Source: CANIGN01 sp041391385 (lineage in GTDB: Bacteria; Bdellovibrionota; UBA2428). Taken from it: DNA of 64,000 bases. This document shows, one piece after another, positions 51,257 to 60,809 of the stretch. Each line of letters begins with the position of its first letter. Within the stretch, counting starts at the first letter, position 1. The DNA is taken from contig JAWKOD010000004.1 in assembly GCA_041391385.1 (NCBI GenBank), positions 310,001 to 374,000 on the forward strand, given 5' to 3'. The notes under the pieces are model-generated. The model did not search any database. It had not been told where the DNA came from and was given only the letters and a program-made list of their open reading frames with translations. The translations under genes were made by a program, and so were the position numbers.

Positions 51257-51907
51257 CTAAATTTTACCTTCTACGAGATGGATCTTTCTGGGGGCCATAG
51301 AGGCAAAATCTTGGTCGTGAGTTACATAAACAATACTGGTGCCAAACTCTTTGTTAAATTTAAAAAATAGCTTCATAACAGTTTCTCCGCTCAGGGGGTC
51401 GAGGTTTCCTGTAGGCTCATCAGCAAATACATACGCAGGTTTCAATATAAGGGCTCTGGCAATAGCAACGCGCTGTTGCTCACCCCCTGAAAGACTGCCA
51501 GGAACACTGTCTTCTTTATCTTCAAGGCCTACTTCTTTGAGCAAGTACTTTGCAAAAGATTTATGATCTTCGGTCATTCCAAGTTTTCGGCAAGGGAGTA
51601 AGACGTTTTCAAGAGCAGTTAGTTCAGAGAGCAAGTAGTGAAACTGAAAAACAAATCCAATATTAAGGTTACGTAGCGAGTGTATTTCCTCAACGCCCAT
51701 TTTTTTTATAGACTTGCTATTGTACAAGACTTCTCCATCAAAACTTCTATCAAGAGTGGAAATCATATAAAGCAATGTGGATTTACCAGAGCCCGATCGG
51801 CCAATTATGGAGACAATCTCACCGTTAGCAATATCAAAACTGATGTCGTTGATAATAGCGCGACCGTTTTTATTAAATCTTTTTACAATGCGTGTAGCTG
51901 ATATCAT
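51257..51907 (-). CDS. ABC ATPase, LolD/MacB type
   Basis: Walker A GRSGSGKST, Q-loop FVFQFHYLLS, signature LSGGEQQRVAIARAL, Walker B YVFADEPTGNLD and the switch VTHD place it in the LolD/MacB/FtsE clade. It starts one base after the permease stop and ends the cluster. It is similar to LolD encoded in the lpx/bam block, but is a second set. It powers the permease/fusion-lipoprotein pair encoded upstream. Confidence 0.88.
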   Translation of the reverse strand: MISATRIVKRFNKNGRAIINDISFDIANGEIVSIIGRSGSGKSTLLYMISTLDRSFDGEVLYNSKSIKKMGVEEIHSLRNLNIGFVFQFHYLLSELTALENVLLPCRKLGMTEDHKSFAKYLLKEVGLEDKEDSVPGSLSGGEQQRVAIARALILKPAYVFADEPTGNLDPLSGETVMKLFFKFNKEFGTSIVYVTHDQDFASMAPRKIHLVEGKI

Positions 51908-51908
51908 A

Positions 51909-53153
51909 TTATGCCCCCGTCCTTATGATATCCATGGGATCAAGAGAAGCAGCTTCTCTTGCAGGAAGAATAGATGAGACGACGGCGGAGATAAGGGACA
52001 TAGCAAAAGCTTTTACGTAAATAGCTACGTCGTATGAGATGACCATTGTTCCTGAGTTCGATCCCATACGCCCAGGTTCTACGGGAATTTTGCCTATAAA
52101 AAAACAAAGTATATATCCTAAGAGAAGGCCAAGTATTCCTCCTAGAATTCCAAGTATAAGCCCTTGGTTAAAAAATAACTTCACAATGTCTTTTGGTAAA
52201 AAGCCAATGGATCTAAGAATAGCAATGTCTCTACGTTTTTGAGTTACAAGGATTGAGAGAATGTTAAAAATTCCAAATCCCGCAACAATAATAATTGCAA
52301 TTGTTACGGAGTAACGGACGACGTCTTGAGTTTTGAAGACTGAGAGGATACTTGCAGAGGTTTCTTGCCAGGGCCTTACTTTTTCTAAGCTCGTAAGTGA
52401 CAATTTCTCTGCAATTTTTGGGGCAGAGTAGGGATCCTTAAGGCGCACGGCTATTTCGGTTATCTCGCTCGGAGCTCCGCGCACTTGCTGGGCGTCGTTA
52501 AGCGATCCGTACACGGTGCTTTCGTCTACCGCCTTAACTCCGGTTTCAAAAACTCCTACAATTTTAAAGGGTCGTGGGGTTCCAGCTCCAGAGCTTATGA
52601 GTAGTGTCTCGTCTATTCGAGTTCCGAGATTTTTAAGAAGGTCTTTGCCGACAATGATTCTGTTTCCGGAGTTTCCAATTTTTTTAAAGCTACCCTCTGT
52701 AATATACTTTTCAATGTTTGTGACTAAAACTTGCTTTTCTGGATTGCTGCCAACAAATCTTCCAGCCTTAGCTACTTTACCCTTTTTAAAGAGTACGTTT
52801 ACGTTAACCTGAGGAGAGTAGGCCACAACTTCTTCCATTTTTGAAAGGCGCTTAAACCAAGCAACTGGAAATTCAATTCGCTCAGAATCCTTTCTTCCAG
52901 AAGGGGGTAGACTCCAAAAAACATGCGTCGCATCAGAAAAGCTGTTCATTGTTTCAGCGCTTAGAAAATCCTCACGAGCGGAAATACGAATGTGCGCTTC
53001 GTTATTTACAAGTTGCTCTAGGAGTTTTGTTTGAAAGCCAAGCATCATACCTGAAAAGGCCACAAAAGCAGCCGTTCCAATAGTGATGCCTACGAGAATC
53101 AAGAAACTTTGTTTTTTCCGACTCAGAAGGTGCTTGAGGCTTAGAAACATCAT
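51909..53153 (-). CDS. FtsX/LolE-type ABC permease
   Basis: 414 residues: one N-terminal helix (SFLILVGITIGTAAFVAFSG), a large periplasmic domain, and three C-terminal helices including GFGIFNILSILVTQKRRDIAILRSIGF, the conserved coupling segment (the core is QKRRDIAILRSIG). It ends PAREAASLDPMDIIR, as in MacB and LolE. It overlaps the membrane-fusion gene by four bases and is adjacent to the ATPase. The substrate is unknown; the neighbours suggest a large surface protein or a lipoprotein. Confidence 0.88.
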   Translation of the reverse strand: MMFLSLKHLLSRKKQSFLILVGITIGTAAFVAFSGMMLGFQTKLLEQLVNNEAHIRISAREDFLSAETMNSFSDATHVFWSLPPSGRKDSERIEFPVAWFKRLSKMEEVVAYSPQVNVNVLFKKGKVAKAGRFVGSNPEKQVLVTNIEKYITEGSFKKIGNSGNRIIVGKDLLKNLGTRIDETLLISSGAGTPRPFKIVGVFETGVKAVDESTVYGSLNDAQQVRGAPSEITEIAVRLKDPYSAPKIAEKLSLTSLEKVRPWQETSASILSVFKTQDVVRYSVTIAIIIVAGFGIFNILSILVTQKRRDIAILRSIGFLPKDIVKLFFNQGLILGILGGILGLLLGYILCFFIGKIPVEPGRMGSNSGTMVISYDVAIYVKAFAMSLISAVVSSILPAREAASLDPMDIIRTGA

Positions 53154-53878
53154 GGCATGAGTATCTCGTCTTGAGCTGTGAGTTGAGGGTTAATAATTTC
53201 TACTTTTTCTAGGTCAGCGAGGCCAATTTCAACTTCTACGCGGCTCTTTTTTCCATCTTTTAAAAGAGTAATATGTCCGTTGGAGACGGCTTTTGCAGGA
53301 ATTGTTAAAGCATCGCTTTTTCTGTTTACTTCTATGGCTACATCAGCCGTCATGCCAGGGAGTATTCCCTCGGGCATTTCTTTGAATTTTACCTTGGCAA
53401 CAAACTCGTTTTTTTGAGGGTAAAAGCTTTCGATCCAGCCTTCGGTCTTTCTGTTTCTAAAAAACTCAAAACTAATTTCGGCTTTCAGGCCCCGTTTGAT
53501 TGTCATAGCGGCGTGTTGTTCAAGGGCAACGGAAAGGTAAAGTTTGTCTAAGTTGGTAATTGTCATTACCGAAGCCTGGGGGGGGACGTTTTCTTTTATG
53601 TGAAAAGGAATTTCGGTTACTCGGCCATTGATCGGTGAGCGGAAAGTACTTCCATCATCAATTTGAAAAATTTTATCTCCTTTTTTTACGTCTTGACCTT
53701 CAGTTACATAGAACTCTTTAACCGAGGCAGGGAGTCCAAATCTTGCCAAGTAAATCTCCTCTGACTCAACAGTTCCGAGTCCGTATACGGCTTCTACTAT
53801 TTCTCCTTGAGTAGGGTGAATAGTTTTTTCGTTACAGGCAGTGAGGAATAAAGTTATGAGGAGTAGAAGATAACTCAT
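53150..53878 (-). CDS. Periplasmic membrane-fusion lipoprotein (HlyD/MacA type)
   Basis: Signal with lipobox LFLTAC followed by a short membrane-fusion protein. It has a lipoyl-like half (GLPASVKEFYVTEGQDVKKGD, DGSTFRSPINGRVTEIPF) and a beta-barrel part with PEGILPGMTADVAIEV and the C-terminal LTIPAKAVSNGHI. It is shorter than MacA (242 residues) and has little or no coiled hairpin, so it may not reach an outer-membrane channel. It lies between the outer-membrane barrel gene and the permease gene. Confidence 0.82.
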   Translation of the reverse strand: MSYLLLLITLFLTACNEKTIHPTQGEIVEAVYGLGTVESEEIYLARFGLPASVKEFYVTEGQDVKKGDKIFQIDDGSTFRSPINGRVTEIPFHIKENVPPQASVMTITNLDKLYLSVALEQHAAMTIKRGLKAEISFEFFRNRKTEGWIESFYPQKNEFVAKVKFKEMPEGILPGMTADVAIEVNRKSDALTIPAKAVSNGHITLLKDGKKSRVEVEIGLADLEKVEIINPQLTAQDEILMP

Positions 53879-53943
53879 GGGTTATTTATAGCACGAGTTG
53901 TAATTTGTTGACCGGTGGCAGTTTTAAAAAATAATTAGTATCG

Positions 53944-56900
53944 CTAGTAAACGCCTATGAGGTTGATGAAGACGCCTTGCGCTTTGTAGTCGTTGTAGGT
54001 GAGGTCATCGGTAAAGCTCGTGAAGTTATAGCCTGCTCCAATTCGTAGTCTGTCTTGTGTGCCCAAGATTCTGTAAATTCCAAAGAGAGCACCAGATTTG
54101 ATTTGGTTTTGGCTTTGTTGTTTAAGCGAGAGGGCTCGGAGTTCTCCTAAGAAGTCCCATTCCTTAAGTACGTGATAGTCGAGACGCACAATGCCGAGTT
54201 GTTTAAAAACATCGAACCATGGGCCAGCTCCAACGCGGTTGTTTTTGAGAGAAGAAAAATCCATGGCATATTTCAAGCCAAGAGACCAGCGCTGAGAGAA
54301 ATCCCAAATGGTATCGCCACTTAGAATGTGGTCACGTTGTTGAAACTCTGGGGTGTTGCCTTGGCTGTCAATTTGACCTGAAGATGGGAGAAGTTCGTAA
54401 TAGCGGTATTTAAACAAGAAGTTAAACTTGTCGTTGTATATGGGTCTGTAGGCCAGTCCAAGAGCTCCTTCTTTGTAATCGCCGTCGTAGTAATCGCCTT
54501 TGGAGCTTTCACTTGTTGAGAAGTTAAACTTGGCAAGCACTCGCCATTCTTCGTCGAGCCTTGAGCTGAATTTTGTTTTACTTACATATGTTTTGCGGTC
54601 GTCGTTTGAGCTAGCCGTTTTGACATTGTCGAAACGAGCTTCAAAGTCCGTGCCTACACTTGTTTTAGGTGTCGAATAATCAACACCCAGTGAGTAGGAT
54701 TTTCTATCGTTTGTTTGAGTCTTGTCAGGGGACTGGAGGCGTCCAAATTCTACTCGGCTGCGGAATCTCCATTCTTCCCAAGGTTTGTAATCAACGCCAA
54801 ACACATGAGTGAGTCCTGTTGGACGATCCCCGTGAATGTATTTGTTTTCGTAATTAACAGATGTTTTTTCGTTTGCTTGAGATTTAACTCCACTCACCCA
54901 CTCTGACATGCGTGTTCCAGAGCGAGCGCGGAATCCAGAATCTGTTCTATCTGTTTCGGTAACGTAACCTGTGTAAATTTGACTCTGAGGTGCAATGTTG
55001 TACGAAGCTCCAGCAAGAGCAGCCATACCACCATCGCCTCCCGTGCCCTCACCTTTAATTTTTATGTCTTTTGTGACTTGAGCTTCGGCTCCACCACCAT
55101 AGCGATTATTTCTAGAGCGCGTATTATCTTTTGAGAGGGTCTGCTGTGCCTTTCCGTAGACGTTAAGTTTGTTGCCTTCTCGGTAACCTGCTTTTACTGC
55201 GCCATCAATGCGTTCGCCAAATTCAACTCCGACAAGCGTTGTGGAACTTGAGCCAAGAGAAAGGTCTTCTTGCTTGTCAGAACGTGCACCTATTTGAGTA
55301 TACCAGTTTTGAGTGAAGTCAATTTCTGCATTTGATTCAAGCTGTTGGCTTTCGATCCATGCTGTTTCTTTAGAGAAATCGTATTGCGTATTGATTTTTA
55401 GCCAATGGGATAGGGGAACTTCAAATTTTCCTCCCATATCTAAGCGTTCACGTGGAGTGAGTTGACCTTGGGCAGAAAAATTAGCGTCACGATGTTGATA
55501 GTATGTAGAGAGGAGAGCTTCTCTTTCGGCTACTGTGAAAAGGGATAGATCTGATTCAATCAAGTAAGCCTGTGCTGTTTTTTGTGGGGCCGTAAGACTT
55601 AGATTTTGGTTAAAGTTGTATCCACCATCGAGCGAGGTGTTTTCTGTTGTTCCAACGCCTTTAGATTGAGCTAATTCGGCACGGATTTCAGATTTGGGTG
55701 AGAGCTTAATTTTTAGATCGCCGGCATAGAGTTCTTCTTCTGAGCCCGAGCCTGTTTCTTTTCTTGCTGTGGCACCCACTTGAAAGTAGTCACCAATCCA
55801 TTGCGAAGCTCTGCCTCCAAAATTCCAAACATTTGGATCTAAAAATCCAGGAACATATTCGTAAGTTACAACGAGGTAGACGGGTTGGCCAATATAAGAG
55901 CCACCTTGAACAAGTGTAGATTGATCGGCTGCTGATGGCAGGAGTTCATTTAGCGATATTATGCCTTGTATGTAATTAACTTGGTAGTCTTCGCCGTAGC
56001 GAAGTTTGTTGCGCTTGAGGACTCTGCCTGAGCCAGCGTCGCGAATCTCAACATAAACTTGTTCAGATCCAAGGCTAAGATCTCTGTTACGTAGGGAGAA
56101 CTCTGAGCTACCGCCACGGAATTGGTCAATGCCAGATACTGTGCCTGGATCAGCTGCCATGATGTCTAGTTTTGTTTTGCTGTCGCCCCATTTGTTTTGT
56201 CCTTCATCTACATGGAGTAAGGCACCGTAGTAACCACGGTTAACTCGGGCAAGTTCAGTATCGTTCCACGATATTTTGTAATTACCCCACATGATGTAAT
56301 TTTTGTCTTTTTCTAACTTTACGTAGAATTTGCCTGAAGTAGGCGCGTCTTCTACTAATGTAGAATCGTCACCATAGACAGGATAGTATTCGTCTGGGTC
56401 TAAACGTCTTAAGAGTTCTTGAGGGTCTTTATCGAGGAAGTTGCTAAATATTTTATCAATAGCTCCTTCGCGCGTATCGGCTGATGCTGTAAGGAGGTAT
56501 TCACCTTTAATTTTACCTTTTAAGTAGAAGGCGGTTCTAGCATCGAGGTATATTTTATCACCATAGTGATGTGTATCTTGAGTAATGACTTTGGCATTTT
56601 TATCGGCAATATTATAGCCCACGGTTGCGTCTGCAATACCCACTAAAAACCAATCGTTTTGTGGTAAGTAGAGATCTCTTTGGAAAAGCATAGAGGTTTT
56701 GTCTTCAGAATCCTTTAACATGACTTGAACGCCGTAGTTTTTGCCACCAGGAAGAATTTGCTCTTCAATAAATTTATGATTCACTCCAATGGGGATCTCG
56801 TTCTTCATGACATAGACTTTGTAGTCTTGAGGGACTTCTTTGCCGTTAACCCAAAGAGTTCCGCCTGGAGTTTTAATGTTTGAGCTTCTAAGACGCGTTT

Positions 56901-58086
56901 CTCCCCAAAGTCTATAGAGAGAAGTGTTTTCTCGATTAAGGTTGGGATCTTTCGCTACCTTTATCAGCATAGGTTCGGTATCATCGAATTTTCCGTTAGC
57001 ATCATAAACTCTAAGGCTCGCGTAAAAAATACTACCTTCGGTCAATTCAATTTCTGAAACATCGAGATTTTCAAAGGAAGATTCTGTTTTGTTCAGGGGG
57101 AAAATTGCAAAAGGGCTATTGGTGTCAGTTGACTTAGAAAATCTTAACTCGGCTTTGTCGATGAAATAGAAGTAGTTGGTATAGATGCTGTAAGTGTTGG
57201 GTTCTGAGAGGGAAAAGAAATTATCTTTAACTAGGAGGCTAAGTCGTTTTTGATTTTTCTTTGGATCAAAGTGGACTTGGATTTTAGCTTTTTCTAGTTC
57301 GACGTCTGTGCAACGTTGAAAATCGACATGATTCGTTAAGTTTTCGTCTTTGACTTCGGGATGTTCAAAGGATTTTCCGTCGAGTGTGACTCTCATAGGC
57401 TCGTTGGCGGCTTTTTCTAAATTGCTATTTGGTTCGCAACTTAACTCACTTAAAAGGGTTTTTCGGCGTTTTTGGTGCTCTTCTATTATTTGACTTCTGT
57501 CAAAATAGATAAAGACGTCTGTTCGTCGATTTAAGGCCCTACCTTCGGGAGTTTCGTTGGTAGCGACAGGGACTGTGTCTGCTTTTCCTTCGACACTGAT
57601 AGGGACGCCTGTTTTAGCTTCTTCGAGTGCATTTGCAACGAGTTTGGCTCGCGATTCGGAGAGTACCCAGTTGTCTTTGAACTGCTGTGTGGCTCCACCG
57701 CGAATATGCTGATTGTCTGTGTGGCCGATAATGTGAATAAAAGCAATGGGTTTTTCGGAGTGAAGTTTTTTAATGCGTTCAATTAAGTCTTGGAAGGCAG
57801 CGTTCTGTGCAGAGAGAGTGTCAAATCGAATAACATCTGTAACATCTGGCTTGATATCTACTTTTTGAGAGAGGATTTCTTCGGGATTAATCTTTTTAAC
57901 GAGTTCTTCGATTCTTTTGGCCTGATCAAGTTCTGATGTTTTATTTTCAATTTCTGTTTTTTGATACTCAAATCCACGAACTTGAATTTCTTGTTGGGGT
58001 AGGGGGTATTCCGTATTTTTTTGAACAGGTGCTTCAACTGCAAATACGTAAGTGGTAAACAAAAGTGTTATGAGAAGCCGTCTCAT
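53944..58086 (-). CDS. OmpA-domain outer-membrane beta-barrel protein (1380 aa)
   Basis: A signal peptide (MRRLLITLLFTTYVFA) is followed by an OmpA-type peptidoglycan-binding domain (about 75-215), recognised by AFIHIIGHTDN, WVLSESRAKLVANAL and GRALNRRTDVFIYF. Next are Ig-like strand-rich domains, then a segment around 560-700 with YYPVYGDDSTLVEDAP and GKFYVKLEKD. The last ~600 residues are amphipathic strands with Tyr/Trp girdles, ending in Tyr (NLIGVY), consistent with a large barrel. The start overlaps the stop of the giant DUF11 gene (ATGA), so the two are co-translated. I infer an outer-membrane anchor or channel for that protein. Confidence 0.75.
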   Translation of the reverse strand: MRRLLITLLFTTYVFAVEAPVQKNTEYPLPQQEIQVRGFEYQKTEIENKTSELDQAKRIEELVKKINPEEILSQKVDIKPDVTDVIRFDTLSAQNAAFQDLIERIKKLHSEKPIAFIHIIGHTDNQHIRGGATQQFKDNWVLSESRAKLVANALEEAKTGVPISVEGKADTVPVATNETPEGRALNRRTDVFIYFDRSQIIEEHQKRRKTLLSELSCEPNSNLEKAANEPMRVTLDGKSFEHPEVKDENLTNHVDFQRCTDVELEKAKIQVHFDPKKNQKRLSLLVKDNFFSLSEPNTYSIYTNYFYFIDKAELRFSKSTDTNSPFAIFPLNKTESSFENLDVSEIELTEGSIFYASLRVYDANGKFDDTEPMLIKVAKDPNLNRENTSLYRLWGETRLRSSNIKTPGGTLWVNGKEVPQDYKVYVMKNEIPIGVNHKFIEEQILPGGKNYGVQVMLKDSEDKTSMLFQRDLYLPQNDWFLVGIADATVGYNIADKNAKVITQDTHHYGDKIYLDARTAFYLKGKIKGEYLLTASADTREGAIDKIFSNFLDKDPQELLRRLDPDEYYPVYGDDSTLVEDAPTSGKFYVKLEKDKNYIMWGNYKISWNDTELARVNRGYYGALLHVDEGQNKWGDSKTKLDIMAADPGTVSGIDQFRGGSSEFSLRNRDLSLGSEQVYVEIRDAGSGRVLKRNKLRYGEDYQVNYIQGIISLNELLPSAADQSTLVQGGSYIGQPVYLVVTYEYVPGFLDPNVWNFGGRASQWIGDYFQVGATARKETGSGSEEELYAGDLKIKLSPKSEIRAELAQSKGVGTTENTSLDGGYNFNQNLSLTAPQKTAQAYLIESDLSLFTVAEREALLSTYYQHRDANFSAQGQLTPRERLDMGGKFEVPLSHWLKINTQYDFSKETAWIESQQLESNAEIDFTQNWYTQIGARSDKQEDLSLGSSSTTLVGVEFGERIDGAVKAGYREGNKLNVYGKAQQTLSKDNTRSRNNRYGGGAEAQVTKDIKIKGEGTGGDGGMAALAGASYNIAPQSQIYTGYVTETDRTDSGFRARSGTRMSEWVSGVKSQANEKTSVNYENKYIHGDRPTGLTHVFGVDYKPWEEWRFRSRVEFGRLQSPDKTQTNDRKSYSLGVDYSTPKTSVGTDFEARFDNVKTASSNDDRKTYVSKTKFSSRLDEEWRVLAKFNFSTSESSKGDYYDGDYKEGALGLAYRPIYNDKFNFLFKYRYYELLPSSGQIDSQGNTPEFQQRDHILSGDTIWDFSQRWSLGLKYAMDFSSLKNNRVGAGPWFDVFKQLGIVRLDYHVLKEWDFLGELRALSLKQQSQNQIKSGALFGIYRILGTQDRLRIGAGYNFTSFTDDLTYNDYKAQGVFINLIGVY

Positions 58087-59393
58087 GGGCGACCTCCTTT
58101 TTGATAAAAGCTTTCAATTTCGTCGATGATCATTTTTTCATCAGGAGAAACTCTTTGCCATGTGTCTTTGAGGAATTTCTCAAGGACGTGAATCCTGTTT
58201 TGTACAAGTTCTTCGTCAAGCTTGCTGTTTGTGTAAGAAATTCTGACTCTAAATTTCTTATCTTTCATTGTGTTGAGTATTTTTTCTAATTTGAGGGACC
58301 ATTCTGGGTCGAGCTCATTGCTGTTATCTTTGAAAGCAGCATCTTGAACTTCGACTCGCAAGACTTGATCGATACTTGCACCGAAGTTAACTTTCGACAT
58401 TTTACCTCGAGTTAAGCGAATAACTTGAGGGTTCTCTGTTGTAACTCGGTATCCAGAGGGTAAGCTTCTTTCGTCGAGTTTGATGACAAAGTTGGATCCG
58501 ATATCAGAATTTGGAATCATAGGGCAGGTGACGTGGTATCTGCCATAAGTATCTGTTGTGATTTTCCAACCGCGTGCTGTTACGACTTCTGTGCCTGTCA
58601 GGCCTTCTTCCCCTTCGTCCCAGTATCCGTTACGGTTTTTGTCATCGTAAACGCGGCCTACGATTTCGGGACAATCGAAAATTGGATCTGGCGTGATAAG
58701 AACATCGTCAGAAGCTATGTTTGAGATAGTTCTTCCACTCGCAACATGTTTGGCAAAAGTTAAGTTTTTATAGATGCCTTCTTTAACTCCTAAGCCTGCG
58801 AGCAATATGAGTTTTACGGTTTTAAGTTCAGTGCCCGCAAAGTTAATATTACTCCAAGTAAGAGTTCTTCCGCTTACTGTAGGTTCTACACTTGTATTAT
58901 TAATAGAGGCAGAGCCCTTAACGTAACTAAAGCCTGGTGGCATTTCATCTATTATTTCTGTTCCTACAAGAGCTGCTCCTCCTGGAAGATTGTTTTTGAA
59001 GGTTAGAGTGTAAGGTGTTAGTTCGCCGACATGAATTCTTTTCTTCAGAGCTCGTTTGGTAGCAATTACTGCATCGTCAAGAATAGGGTCGATCGGTAAG
59101 TGGTTAAAAATAGGATCTGTATATTGTACTCCAGTTGGTGTGAGGGTGAAGACTGTGTGGTAAACGATTGAACCCGCTGTGAGAATTGTGATCGGAGGCG
59201 GATTTGGAGAGTCAAGTTGTGATCCAAGCGTAGGGACGAGTGAATCAATGTAACTTAGGCCCGTGATAACTTTTGTACCATCGTTATCTGGGATTATTGT
59301 TGAAATGCCTGCAATATAGGCAGAAGGGTTCGTTAATTTAATGCGGTAGTCTCCAGCTGGAGCACTGACACGGTTTAGGTTGAATTCATACAT
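58083..59393 (-). CDS. C-terminal segment of the giant DUF11/SdrD surface protein
   Basis: The first ATG is at 59393, but the frame is open up to a stop at 59469-59471, and continues the protein of the next segment through a frameshift. It contains a DUF11-type domain (KRIHVGELTPYTLTFKNNLPG), an SdrD-B-like domain (GRVYDDKNRNGYWDEGEEGL, then a TDTYGRYHV), and a C-terminal OmpA-like periplasmic stretch. It ends with a four-base overlap into the barrel gene. Probably not a separate gene. Confidence 0.6.
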   Translation of the reverse strand: MYEFNLNRVSAPAGDYRIKLTNPSAYIAGISTIIPDNDGTKVITGLSYIDSLVPTLGSQLDSPNPPPITILTAGSIVYHTVFTLTPTGVQYTDPIFNHLPIDPILDDAVIATKRALKKRIHVGELTPYTLTFKNNLPGGAALVGTEIIDEMPPGFSYVKGSASINNTSVEPTVSGRTLTWSNINFAGTELKTVKLILLAGLGVKEGIYKNLTFAKHVASGRTISNIASDDVLITPDPIFDCPEIVGRVYDDKNRNGYWDEGEEGLTGTEVVTARGWKITTDTYGRYHVTCPMIPNSDIGSNFVIKLDERSLPSGYRVTTENPQVIRLTRGKMSKVNFGASIDQVLRVEVQDAAFKDNSNELDPEWSLKLEKILNTMKDKKFRVRISYTNSKLDEELVQNRIHVLEKFLKDTWQRVSPDEKMIIDEIESFYQKGGRP

Positions 59394-59658
59394 CCCGTCG
59401 TTGCCTGTAATTTGTCCTTGTTGATTTGGAAGGAGTAAGTTTGTGGGAACTGGGGTTCCACCCTGATCCTAAATTGTATTCAAGTTCTAGGGTGACGCCT
59501 GGTACGGGTTCGCGTGTTATGGAGTCGTAGACAACACCCATCGGATCGAGAACTAAGTTTTGTTCACTTGTTACGGTATTGGCTGAAAGGTTGAGTCCTT
59601 TGATGGAACCAGATCCTAGATCTACGCCCGGTACATTACTTTGTGCTCGACCAAACAC
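59386..59658 (-). CDS. Short middle segment of the giant surface protein
   Basis: Open from a stop at 59821-59823 down to 59386, in a frame different from both neighbours. The reading VDVYLCSNPSNKLS...DSNGFWRVTGV is a continuation of an SdrD-B-like domain, and it then enters GVVYDSITREPVPGV. The start at 59658 (a GTG) is only the first start codon in the frame, not a real gene start. Removing one G from a GGG near 59463-59465 joins it smoothly to the C-terminal segment (NLGSGGTPVP). Confidence 0.5.
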   Translation of the reverse strand: MFGRAQSNVPGVDLGSGSIKGLNLSANTVTSEQNLVLDPMGVVYDSITREPVPGVTLELEYNLGSGWNPSSHKLTPSKSTRTNYRQRRDV

Positions 59659-59797
59659 TATTCCTGTATCTGGGTGAATAAAGTCTACGCAGTAGGGACT
59701 TCCTGGAGTAACTCCCGTTACTCTCCAGAAACCATTTGAATCTGCTGTTGTGCTGAGTTTGTTACTTGGGTTTGAACAGAGGTAGACGTCAACTCCC

Positions 59798-60682
59798 TCA
59801 GCCGCTGCGAGCGGGGTCGCTTAAGCCTCGAACACGGTCGTGGTTTTGGTCAAGGTAAACGTAGCCTTCAACTGTAGCTTTATCGGCATTGCCGTTAAAG
59901 CTTAGAACTGTAGGGTCGTCATCAGTTGTAGATCCGTCACCGTCAAGATCGGTACTATCGTCAAGTGTGGAGTCAGTTACGCATTCTGCATTACCCGTTG
60001 GAGTTGTTGAGCATGTAATGTTGTCTGCGTTAGCATAGCCTTGGTTTGTAAAGACAGCTGTATCGGCTACCGTCAATGGAACTTGGTAATCGTAAATAAT
60101 CGTTTTCGATAAGCCTGCCGCAAGATTTCCAAGACTTACTCCTGGGAATGCAATTTTGAACGGCATGTCTGATGAAACGTCAGCTTGTGGAGTGCCGTCT
60201 ACAAAAGTACTGCTTACAATATAGTCAAGGTTATCGCCTGTGTTAACGGAAGGTCCAGGATCACGGAATCTTAAGTTTGTGATGTCTGCCGTTCCTGTAT
60301 TCTGCAAAGTTACTGTGTAACGAACGATATCGCCTGCTTGAACTGTTCCACCATTAAGGTCGAGAACAGACTTACTCGCCAAAAGAACTGGGAAAGCTCC
60401 AACGGGTATGGTCGTGGGGCAGGTGCCGTTGGTAGCATTGCCGTCGCAATCTGAGAGATGAGTGGGGACATTCGTCGAAGTAATAGAAGCTTGGTTGGAA
60501 ATAATAGTTCCTAGGACTGCGCCGAGATCAATTGAGGTTTTAAATTTAACGGAAGCAGATTCACCTGCTGGGATATCACTTAATCTTACACTAAGGTTTA
60601 ATCCACTTATTTCAGCTTCGTCTGCATCTGTAGCATCCGTAACGGCCGTGTAAGAACCCGCACCTGCTAATTTTACACTCAA
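59798..60682 (-). CDS. Middle segment of the giant surface protein with DUF11 domains
   Basis: The frame is open from 60821 down to 59798; the listed start is a TTG, probably not used. It carries DUF11 repeats (ILDPGEELEWTITVQNTGV just upstream of the listed start, then VLDLNGGTVQAGDIVRYTV) and an SdrD-B-like start (GYVYLDQNHDRVRG). Removing one C from a CCCC near 59806-59809 joins it to the next segment (GLSDPLAAAEG). Confidence 0.55.
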   Translation of the reverse strand: MSVKLAGAGSYTAVTDATDADEAEISGLNLSVRLSDIPAGESASVKFKTSIDLGAVLGTIISNQASITSTNVPTHLSDCDGNATNGTCPTTIPVGAFPVLLASKSVLDLNGGTVQAGDIVRYTVTLQNTGTADITNLRFRDPGPSVNTGDNLDYIVSSTFVDGTPQADVSSDMPFKIAFPGVSLGNLAAGLSKTIIYDYQVPLTVADTAVFTNQGYANADNITCSTTPTGNAECVTDSTLDDSTDLDGDGSTTDDDPTVLSFNGNADKATVEGYVYLDQNHDRVRGLSDPARSG

Positions 60683-60809
60683 GCTTGATGTGACGTATGT
60701 AGCTGGTGTGTTCGGGATTGTATCGCTTATGACAACATTGGAAGCAGTGTCGACGCCTGTGTTTTGAACTGTAATAGTCCATTCTAATTCTTCACCTGGG
60801 TCTAGAATG

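Noticed and set aside
58083..60682. The DUF11 segments as three independent small genes
   Set aside because: Their first start codons are internal, their frames run open to each other's ends, and one-base deletions join them into continuous DUF11/SdrD domains.
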